5,068 nt of DNA from JBCDIQ01 sp039024295 (lineage in GTDB: Bacteria > Bacteroidota > Bacteroidia > J057), in assembly GCA_039024295.1 (NCBI GenBank), contig JBCDIQ010000399.1, positions 1-5,068 on the forward strand, in the 5' to 3' direction. Numbering within the stretch: position 1 is the stretch's first letter; every line of letters starts with the position of its first letter. The notes below the pieces were generated by a model, which had not been told where the DNA came from, made no database searches, and worked only from the letters and a program-made list of their open reading frames with translations. The position numbers and the translations under genes were made by a program. Below are positions 1 to 5,068 of this stretch, piece by piece.

Positions 1-1123
1 GTGCCTGGCCCGCTTCATCGATGAAAACTGTATTAAACTTGCGTTTGAGCAGCAGTTTATGCCCAGCCCCAGAAAGGGTGGCACATACCACTTGGCTCCG
101 GTCCATCACCTGGCCAATGATGTAATCTTCCAAGGTCTCAGCGTACCGCTTCAAATCTCTGGCCTCACGGAGCACCTCCCGCTTGCGCTGGTATTGGTCA
201 CGATCCATCCTCCGTTTGTACTTACTGGCTTTGCGGTAAAGTTGCTCAGATTCCACCCTGAGCTTTTTTAATGCACCGTAATCCTCATGCCGGGCAATAG
301 TGCTGTCAAGGGTATGAAGCTGAAGGCTTTCGTCTACTCGTGCCGGATTTCCTAGCCTTACCGGATTCAGCCCCATTTCGGCACACCGGATGGTCAGCAG
401 ATCTGTGGCAGTATTGGAAGGAGCACACACCAATACCTGATGTTCTCGTTGAAGCACTTCTTGAATGGCATGAACCAGCGTGGTGGTTTTTCCCGTTCCA
501 GGAGGCCCATGGATCAGGGCCACGTCTTTGGCCTCTAGCACTTTCTGTACTGCTTTTTCCTGTGAGGAATTCAAGAGCGGATGGCGAAAAGTATACTCCC
601 ACTCGCCAAACGCTGGCTCATGCCCTCCCATCAATATTTCCCTGAGTTCTGCGAGGCGGTCTTTTTTCGCCGAAGCTACTTGCTTGATCGCTGCTTGCAT
701 TTCCCGGTAGGTCTTGTCGTCAAAGTCAAGGTTTACCCCGATTCGGCTGTCCTGAAGCCAGGCGGGAATCTCATCTGAGGAAAGAACGATTTTCATGCTC
801 CCTTTTCGTAGGCTGTATACCACTCCACCTGCCTGGCCTGCTTCCCGGTCTGCATTCATCCCGAAAACGGTCACCAAAGAACCCGCCTGCAAGGCATTCG
901 GCCGCTTCCCTTCTTTGTCATCTGTCCGTTTGATCTCTACAATTATTTTTTCACCTGTCCCCACATATAATCGTTTGAGATCAACTGGATACCAGCAAAC
1001 CCCCTCTTCCACCCGCTCCTTCAGGCTTTTCAAGAGTACCTTCTCCCGGTACAGTTGAAAATCTTGTTTTCGCTCAATGTCCAAGAGTTCCGAAAGAAGA
1101 CTGAGTTTTTCCTGACTTTTCAT
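1..1123 (-). CDS. Upf1-like superfamily 1 helicase (IGHMBP2/DNA2-NAM7 type), partial: C-terminus lies beyond the left edge
   Basis: This frame is open from an ATG at 1123-1121 to the window edge and gives 374 residues without a stop. Visible motifs, in order, are a Q-motif-like LNSSQEKAV (about 184-192), Walker A GPPGTGKTT (206-214, Lys212), motif Ia APSNTATDLL (234-243), motif Ic VRLGNP (255-260), motif Ib VVCATLSGAG (345-354) and Walker B FIDEAGQA (367-374). GPPGTGKTT plus APSN plus DEAG is the signature of Upf1-like SF1B helicases, which move 5'-3' on DNA or RNA using ATP. Residues 45-115 fit the family's 1B beta-barrel, and the charged helical stretch 285-335 fits the 1C stalk inserted in RecA domain 1. 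The second RecA domain (motifs III-VI, roughly 250 more residues in bacterial homologues) is outside the window. The family is cytoplasmic, and the role of the bacterial members is poorly defined. It is transcribed divergently from the next gene. Family certain; substrate unknown. Confidence 0.95.
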   Translation of the reverse strand, partial: MKSQEKLSLLSELLDIERKQDFQLYREKVLLKSLKERVEEGVCWYPVDLKRLYVGTGEKIIVEIKRTDDKEGKRPNALQAGSLVTVFGMNADREAGQAGGVVYSLRKGSMKIVLSSDEIPAWLQDSRIGVNLDFDDKTYREMQAAIKQVASAKKDRLAELREILMGGHEPAFGEWEYTFRHPLLNSSQEKAVQKVLEAKDVALIHGPPGTGKTTTLVHAIQEVLQREHQVLVCAPSNTATDLLTIRCAEMGLNPVRLGNPARVDESLQLHTLDSTIARHEDYGALKKLRVESEQLYRKASKYKRRMDRDQYQRKREVLREARDLKRYAETLEDYIIGQVMDRSQVVCATLSGAGHKLLLKRKFNTVFIDEAGQA

Positions 1124-1504
1124 GATTCACAGTAAGACTGAAAATGGGGTCGGACCAACGATCACCTACGCCCTGCCTATCAACCGCTACAGCCTATAAT
1201 GGTTGGAAACAAAGGTGTAATTATTTTCCTTTTTTCTGACCTATCTCATCAAAATTTTCGTCATATCCGCTCCATCTTACACGTAAGCCTGACGCTATTC
1301 TTCTTATATCACACATAAAACCCCATCCCCCGGAATTAAAAAACCTCCTTAAATCGTACCCAGAGCGCATACAGTAGATTCCCACAAAAATATTCCAATA
1401 AAAATTTAGTATTTTTATTACATATTTCGAATAATGTTATTATATTTGTTTCAGCGTCGTCAATAAAGCCTACCCACCCCCGAATCTGTAATTCTTCAGC
1501 CTTC
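1124..1504. other. Divergent intergenic region between the helicase and the NIDO protein gene
   Basis: This 381-bp stretch holds no convincing gene and must carry promoters for both flanking genes. Its right third (about 1381-1450) is markedly AT-rich and contains the -7 box listed separately. For the minus-strand helicase, the best match I found is TTTG (1213-1210) followed 20 bp later by TAGCGGTTG (1189-1181). That is a poor fit to TAnnTTTG, so I do not call it a promoter. TTACACGTAA near 1277-1286 is an imperfect palindrome of uncertain meaning. I see no tRNA, riboswitch, long hairpin or repeat here. Confidence 0.7.
1441..1448 (+). promoter_or_regulatory. Candidate Bacteroidota-type -7 promoter box upstream of the NIDO protein gene
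   Basis: TATATTTG matches the Bacteroidota primary sigma factor consensus TAnnTTTG at every fixed position. It sits 56 bp before the ATG at 1505 in a strongly AT-rich stretch. Transcription would start near 1455 and leave a leader of about 50 nt. I could not find a matching TTG element 17-23 bp upstream, so the call rests on the -7 box and its position. Confidence 0.45.
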
Positions 1505-3055
1505 ATGAACGTACGCTTTTACCTGAATATCATCACGTCTATTTTGTTGCTGCAAGGTCCTCTCCTTGCATCAGGCACAGATACGTTACTGAAAGTATCC
1601 TTTGTAGCGGAAACACCGGCTTCCTGGTGGCAAGTATCCACCTCCACAGAATTTGAATGGACAAACACCTATTCTGTAGGTATTTCCAGTACAGGCGGAA
1701 GCGACAGCTCACAACACATGGCGGTGATCACCTCTCCAGTGTTTCAACTAACCTCAGACGCATCCCTATCATTGGTAGTAAACCTGGAACATGAAATTGG
1801 GACTAAGGCTGATTTTCGCATAGAAATTCAACAACAAAATTGGATTCGTGTCTATCAGGGAAGTGGGAGCTACGCTGGAGAAATCGTTGTTGATTTTGAA
1901 GGAGTCGCTGGCCCAATGTCAGTGCGGTTCATTCATGAAAATGAGGGAGAGGTACTTTCACAAGTATTGATACGGGATATTCTAATCGTCGAGGCAAACG
2001 GTGCTTGCGGCAATAGAGTATGTGATCCTGGGGAAACCCCGTCAAGCTGTTCTGACTGCAAAAAAGAGCGATCTGAATTCTGGGTTCCCCTCGGTAAAGA
2101 CCTCAAAGGGGAAGATGTAACCTACAAGCGATTCAACAGAAACACACAGTGTGATGATTGCTCTGAAAGAATCGACCTTCCATTTGAGGTTTCATTATAT
2201 GGAGTACAGTACCGGTCTTTATACCTGAATGCAAATGGGAACCTGAGCACGTCGGCCCCCTGGATTGAATTTACCCCTAAACCCTTTTGTCTGGAGGGAC
2301 CAAGGTTGATCGCTCCTTACTATGCAGATGTAGACATCCAAAAGTGTGGCCAGATTCAATACTACCTGGATGAGCATTCTCTTATCGTGACCTGGACAGA
2401 CGTTTGCCACTATTTAGGGGTAGGGCAATGGACAGGACTTACCAATACGTTCCAGGTAATTCTCAGAGATGGTGCGCCCATAACCATCAATGAAAAACGC
2501 CTCCCTTCGGACGCACGCATGATATTCAATTATCGGGATATGCAGTGGACCACTGGGCAATCATCGGGAAGTATGACAGGATTTGGAGGAGCTGGCGCAA
2601 CTGTTGGACTAAACGCTGGAGACGGCATCCAATGCCATGCCTATGGGCAATTTGATCACCCTGGATACGACTTCAAGGTGGGCGATCTCAATGGAGTTGA
2701 TCACCTGGACTTTCATTCTATCTGGTTTGATCCCATTAATACAGCATTCAACGACCTGGAAATAGATACCACTGCTCAGCATTTGACTGGCGGGAGCATC
2801 GTTCAAGAAAAAATTGTCCTTTTCCCAAATCCTACCAGGGGTTCCTTTTCTTTTTTGATCCCCAATGAGGACTTGCTTCCAGCCCAGTTGCTAATAACTG
2901 ACGGAGCAGGTCGAATTGTGATGAACCGAACCATACACGAATTAGAAGGTGCTCAAAACCTGACCCTTACAGAGGTAGCTGATGGATTGTTTTTCGTCAA
3001 ACTTCAGCACCAGGAAGGCACCTTTTATCAAACACTAGCGAAATCGTTCTTTTAA
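1505..3055 (+). CDS. Secreted surface protein with NIDO domain and type IX secretion (T9SS type A) sorting domain
   Basis: The product has 516 residues. Residues 1-23 are a Sec signal peptide (hydrophobic IITSILLLQGPLLAS). Residues 25-165 form a cysteine-free beta-rich region resembling MAM or jelly-roll adhesive domains. Residues 168-185 are a compact motif, CGNRVCDPGETPSSCSDC. Residues 224-410 match the NIDO domain of nidogen and alpha-tectorin: LPFEVSLYG, NANGNLS, APYYADVD (270-277), VTWTDV (295-300), NTFQVILRDG, FNYRDMQWTTG (341-351) and GATVGLNAG. Residues 437-516 are a T9SS type A sorting domain, with FPNPTRGSF (440-448) and DGLFFVKL (493-500). Such domains direct outer-membrane translocation by the Por/Spr machinery and are cleaved, often with attachment to surface lipopolysaccharide. 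All ten cysteines lie between 168 and 377, suggesting a disulfide-stabilised core. No catalytic motif is visible, so adhesion or matrix binding is inferred. The ATG is chosen because it directly precedes the signal peptide. A terminator follows, so it appears monocistronic. Confidence 0.93.
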   Translation: MNVRFYLNIITSILLLQGPLLASGTDTLLKVSFVAETPASWWQVSTSTEFEWTNTYSVGISSTGGSDSSQHMAVITSPVFQLTSDASLSLVVNLEHEIGTKADFRIEIQQQNWIRVYQGSGSYAGEIVVDFEGVAGPMSVRFIHENEGEVLSQVLIRDILIVEANGACGNRVCDPGETPSSCSDCKKERSEFWVPLGKDLKGEDVTYKRFNRNTQCDDCSERIDLPFEVSLYGVQYRSLYLNANGNLSTSAPWIEFTPKPFCLEGPRLIAPYYADVDIQKCGQIQYYLDEHSLIVTWTDVCHYLGVGQWTGLTNTFQVILRDGAPITINEKRLPSDARMIFNYRDMQWTTGQSSGSMTGFGGAGATVGLNAGDGIQCHAYGQFDHPGYDFKVGDLNGVDHLDFHSIWFDPINTAFNDLEIDTTAQHLTGGSIVQEKIVLFPNPTRGSFSFLIPNEDLLPAQLLITDGAGRIVMNRTIHELEGAQNLTLTEVADGLFFVKLQHQEGTFYQTLAKSFF

Positions 3056-3079
3056 TCTGATGTTCTATACTTAGCCTAA

Positions 3080-3101
3080 GGGTGCTGTTTGCCATGCACC
3101 C
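3080..3101 (+). other. Inverted repeat (hairpin) just after the NIDO protein gene
   Basis: GGGTGC (3080-3085) and GCACCC (3096-3101) are perfect 6-bp complementary arms around a 10-nt loop, starting 24 bp after the stop codon. No T-run follows, so on its own it is not a terminator. It may stabilise the 3' end of the transcript or act together with the terminator hairpin 9 bp downstream. Confidence 0.4.
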
Positions 3102-3109
3102 AGACATCA

Positions 3110-3142
3110 GCCCTGGACCTTAACAAGGAACAGGGCCTTTTT
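3110..3142 (+). terminator. Rho-independent terminator of the NIDO protein gene
   Basis: The outer stem GCCCTG (3110-3115) pairs with CAGGGC (3131-3136). Inside it, CCTT (3118-3121) pairs with AAGG (3125-3128) around a 3-nt loop, with a small 2x2 internal loop between the two helices. One C then precedes five T residues (3138-3142), and a further T-rich stretch follows at about 3153-3166. It lies 55 bp after the stop of the upstream gene and before the amidase gene, so it should end the upstream transcript and separate the two units. Confidence 0.75.
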
Positions 3143-3196
3143 CATGTAATAGCTTTTCATTTTTTCGTTATAAAGGGTGTATCGATAGATAACCGG

Positions 3197-3228
3197 CTTG
3201 AATTCAATTCTCATATATCGTAATTTTA
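3197..3228 (+). promoter_or_regulatory. Weak candidate promoter directly upstream of the amidase gene
   Basis: CTTG (3197-3200) is followed after 20 bp by TAATTTTA (3221-3228), which has the spacing and near-consensus form of Bacteroidota TTTG / TAnnTTTG promoters (one mismatch in each box). It would place the transcription start at or within a few bases of the ATG at 3234, giving an almost leaderless mRNA. A promoter is needed here because a terminator precedes the gene, but this assignment is tentative. Confidence 0.25.
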
Positions 3229-3233
3229 AGTCC

Positions 3234-4535
3234 ATGAATCGACCTGTGCTCCTGTTTGTCCTGGCTTTCCTGCTGGGAACTGTCCCCCTCTGTGCCCAGA
3301 ATCGCTCGTATGTGCAAGCCCAGGTACAAAGTGGGGAAACCCTCCTCTCCTTATTGAGGAAATACCACATCAGCAATCCTTGCAACGTCTCCCATTTTTA
3401 CCGCATCAACCAAATGAAGCGGGAGCAGCCTGTGCTCGCAGGCAAGACCTACAAGCTTCCCATTCATGTGTATACCTACAATGACCTGAGCATTCGGTCC
3501 ACCATCGGGATCAAGGACCGGCCACAGGCAGAACGGATTCAGGCATATAATGAAAGCATGGCCTCGTTGGGATTCCAGCGGGGAGATTATCGAAAAACCC
3601 GAACCCTTTGGGTATCCCATCACGAGTTTACGTGTCCCGAGCAAAAGACCATAGGCCCAGCTGCGCCTACAGATCAGGTAAAAGCCGTTGTTCCTGATCC
3701 GGCAGTGGTAACCTCAGCAGATATCGTTACGCCGGCACGTGGAGGCAACCCCTATGTGCAGCAGACCCGATCCGAAGCGCGTGTAGGTCGCCAACTAAGG
3801 GGCACCTATGATATTTTGGGTAAAAAATATGCGGATGTCTACCTGGAAGACCTACAACTTAAAGGGTGTGTCTACTATATTGTCGCAGGACATGGAGGTC
3901 CAGATCCGGGAGCCGTGGGCACCTACCAGGAGAAAAGCCTTTGCGAAGATGAATATGCCTATGACATTGCCCTTAGGTTATCTCGCAGGCTAATTGAGCA
4001 TGGAGCCACGGTGTACATCATTACCCGGGACCCGGATGATGGGATTCGGGAGGGCGAAATCCTCCCTTGTGACAAAGATGAAAAGTGCTGGGAGGAAGCT
4101 AAAATACCCATCAACCAGAAATCACGGCTCCTACAACGTTCGAATGCTGTCAACAAGCTGTACAAACAGTACAACGTAAAAGGCGTAAAAAGCCAGCGCA
4201 TGGTGGTCCTCCACGTGGACTCTAATAACCAATCTGCAAAGATTGACCTGTACTTCTACCACCGATTCAGAGATCAGGCCAGTAAAAACATGGCCCAGAT
4301 CATGCAGCAGCGCCTCAAAATGCGCTATCAGGACTACCGCAAAGAGCGGGAGTATTCTGGGACTGTTACGGCGCGTGACCTCCACATGCTGAGAGAAACC
4401 AAGCCCGTAGGGGTATTTATTGAGTTGGCGAATATTCGTAACAAAAGCGACCAGGCTCGCCTCGTGGTGGAAGGCAATCGCCAGTTGATGGCGAATTGGT
4501 TATGCGAAGGATTGCTGGAAGAGATGCGGAAGTGA
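3234..4535 (+). CDS. Exported LysM-containing N-acetylmuramoyl-L-alanine amidase (Amidase_3 family)
   Basis: The enzyme should hydrolyse the bond between N-acetylmuramic acid and L-alanine in peptidoglycan, acting in the periplasm during wall remodelling or daughter-cell separation. The product has 433 residues. Residues 1-21 are a signal peptide, probably cut before Gln22 (PLCA|Q). PLC does not fit a lipobox, so a lipoprotein is unlikely. Residues 26-77 are LysM-like (VQSGETLLSLLRKYHI ... AGKTYKLPI) and likely bind glycan. An Ala/Pro/Val-rich linker lies near 140-175. The Amidase_3 domain runs from about 210 to 430, with predicted zinc ligands His220 (GHGGPDPGAVG), Glu238 (EDEYAYDIALRL) and His327 (LHVDSNN), and catalytic Glu397 (FIELANIRN). 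All are present, so it should be active. The frame can be extended 12 codons upstream to a TTG at 3198, but the ATG at 3234 starts exactly at the signal peptide and is preferred. It stands alone after a terminator. It is not assigned to AmiA, AmiB or AmiC because the architecture differs. Confidence 0.95.
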   Translation: MNRPVLLFVLAFLLGTVPLCAQNRSYVQAQVQSGETLLSLLRKYHISNPCNVSHFYRINQMKREQPVLAGKTYKLPIHVYTYNDLSIRSTIGIKDRPQAERIQAYNESMASLGFQRGDYRKTRTLWVSHHEFTCPEQKTIGPAAPTDQVKAVVPDPAVVTSADIVTPARGGNPYVQQTRSEARVGRQLRGTYDILGKKYADVYLEDLQLKGCVYYIVAGHGGPDPGAVGTYQEKSLCEDEYAYDIALRLSRRLIEHGATVYIITRDPDDGIREGEILPCDKDEKCWEEAKIPINQKSRLLQRSNAVNKLYKQYNVKGVKSQRMVVLHVDSNNQSAKIDLYFYHRFRDQASKNMAQIMQQRLKMRYQDYRKEREYSGTVTARDLHMLRETKPVGVFIELANIRNKSDQARLVVEGNRQLMANWLCEGLLEEMRK

Positions 4536-4552
4536 AGAAATTTTGAAGTTGC

Positions 4553-4585
4553 TTTGTTAACATACATCTTCCTTCCCTAAGTTCA
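4553..4585 (+). promoter_or_regulatory. Candidate promoter for the small membrane protein genes
   Basis: TTTG (4553-4556), then 21 bp, then TAAGTTCA (4578-4585), resembles the Bacteroidota TTTG / TAnnTTTG arrangement with two mismatches in the -7 box. Transcription would begin near 4592, about 40 nt before the ATG at 4633. No hairpin terminator is visible between the amidase stop (4535) and this site, so read-through from the amidase gene is also possible. Confidence 0.33.
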
Positions 4586-4632
4586 ATATGGTGGCTCACT
4601 TATTATGATTCCTATGTAGCTCCCCACCCCTC

Positions 4633-4953
4633 ATGAACTACTACAAAACTTTGCTGTCAATCATTGGGATGGCCATTGTTTCGATGTACACCTACAGTGC
4701 ATATCAGCACGCACACGAACTAATGAATTTACGAAAAGAAGGGAAACGGATCATTCAAGCAGAAATCATCAAATTGACCTGTGGAAGCAAAGATTATATC
4801 ACCTTAAAGATAAATGGAGAACAAACGCAAGAGCGGATATATTTATCCTCAGCAGAATGCGATGAACTAAGAACCAAGACAAAAATTGGGGTAAAGATGG
4901 ATGAAAAAAATAACTTTGTGTTTGCAGATGACACCTTTAATGATGACTCATAG
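4633..4953 (+). CDS. Small single-pass membrane protein of unknown function
   Basis: The product has 106 residues and I do not recognise its family. Residues 5-24 are hydrophobic (KTLLSIIGMAIVSMYTYSAY) and form one membrane anchor or an uncleaved signal. Residues 25-40 are a charged helix (HAHELMNLRKEGKRII). Residues 41-100 alternate short beta-like stretches (IQAEIIKLTC, YITLKING, ERIYLSS, IGVKMDEKNNFVF), suggesting a small beta domain. The pattern of a membrane segment, then Gly-Lys-Arg, then AEIIKL loosely recalls DUF3592-type proteins, but the similarity is too weak to name. Two cysteines (Cys50, Cys75) could pair if the domain is outside the cytoplasm. There is no Shine-Dalgarno sequence, and the leader just before the ATG is C-rich. 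The A-rich codon use is lower in GC than the amidase. A second membrane ORF starts 6 bp after its stop, so the two are probably co-transcribed. Confidence 0.75.
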   Translation: MNYYKTLLSIIGMAIVSMYTYSAYQHAHELMNLRKEGKRIIQAEIIKLTCGSKDYITLKINGEQTQERIYLSSAECDELRTKTKIGVKMDEKNNFVFADDTFNDDS

Positions 4954-4959
4954 GCTGAA

Positions 4960-5068
4960 ATGGTAGCCATCATGATTTTGGGGATATACATAAACTTTAT
5001 CCTGCTTTATAACGGCATCATTTCAGGACAAAGGAAATCTCAAAAGTCTTTATACAGTCTCATTTCGA
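4960..5068 (+). CDS. Probable start of a second small membrane protein, partial: cut by the right edge
   Basis: An ATG at 4960 opens a frame that stays open to the window end (36 codons). It begins MVAIMILGIYINFILLYNG and continues with a basic stretch (GQRKSQKS). The hydrophobic 20-residue segment followed by positive charges reads as a transmembrane helix with the following loop in the cytoplasm. A second in-frame ATG at 4972 is an alternative start. It starts 6 bp after the stop of the preceding small membrane protein, in the same direction, as in an operon pair. No family can be named from this fragment, and chance openness over 36 codons cannot be excluded; the membrane-like composition and tight spacing are the main support. 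Confidence 0.5.
   Translation, partial: MVAIMILGIYINFILLYNGIISGQRKSQKSLYSLIS

Noticed and set aside
59..1058. Several plus-strand open frames of 60-100 codons and one minus-strand frame at 306-602
   Set aside because: They overlap the minus-strand helicase, whose motifs (GPPGTGKTT, APSN, DEAG) are unmistakable. The frames lack recognisable domains and are shadows of its codon pattern.
1181..1213. TTTG plus TAGCGGTTG as a minus-strand helicase promoter
   Set aside because: Spacing is acceptable (20 bp), but the -7 box needs an extra base to match TAnnTTTG, so it is not better than chance.
3011..3035. TTATCAAAC-like sequence resembling a DnaA box
   Set aside because: It has several mismatches to TTATCCACA, is a single copy and lies inside a coding sequence.
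3198..3233. TTG start giving an amidase 12 residues longer
   Set aside because: The extension MNSILIYRNFKS would sit before a complete signal peptide that begins at the ATG at 3234. It also overlaps the likely promoter.
3107..3385. Minus-strand open frame of 92 codons spanning the terminator and the amidase start
   Set aside because: It is antisense to the amidase signal peptide and LysM region and runs through the terminator hairpin. No domain or promoter supports it.
4794..4991. Minus-strand open frame of 65 codons opposite the small membrane protein
   Set aside because: It is antisense to the better-supported plus-strand gene, which has a membrane segment, a plausible start and a tightly spaced downstream partner.

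Overview
The window looks like chromosomal DNA of a member of the Bacteroidota. The strongest evidence is the C-terminal type IX secretion sorting domain (type A) on the gene at 1505-3055, since that secretion system is confined to this phylum and close relatives. In support, no gene start has a clear Shine-Dalgarno sequence, a perfect Bacteroidota -7 box (TAnnTTTG) lies upstream of that gene, and the amidase and helicase read like Bacteroidota forms. A Cytophagales or Saprospiria-type marine or soil bacterium would fit, but that finer placement is inference.

Layout. On the minus strand, 1-1123 is the N-terminal 374 residues of an Upf1-like (IGHMBP2/DNA2-NAM7 type) superfamily 1 helicase. The left window edge cuts it just after its DEAG Walker B box. 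A 381-bp non-coding stretch (1124-1504) separates it from a divergent plus-strand gene at 1505-3055, which encodes a secreted surface protein. That protein has a signal peptide, a cysteine-free beta-sandwich domain, a small CGNxVCDPGE-type cysteine motif, a NIDO (nidogen/tectorin-type) domain and a T9SS sorting domain. Two hairpins follow, the second a good rho-independent terminator (3110-3142). Next, 3234-4535 encodes an exported LysM plus Amidase_3 N-acetylmuramoyl-L-alanine amidase with a full set of zinc and catalytic residues. At the right end, 4633-4953 encodes a small single-pass membrane protein of unknown function. Six bases after its stop begins what looks like a second membrane protein, cut by the window edge (4960-5068).

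How they fit together. There is no sign that the first three genes form one system. The helicase is a cytoplasmic nucleic-acid enzyme on the opposite strand, the NIDO protein goes to the cell surface and ends at a terminator, and the amidase acts on peptidoglycan in the periplasm. Only the last two small genes look co-transcribed. I see no tRNA, rRNA, CRISPR array, insertion sequence, attachment site or defence cassette. The most notable item is the NIDO/T9SS surface protein, a metazoan-style extracellular matrix domain on a bacterial secreted protein.
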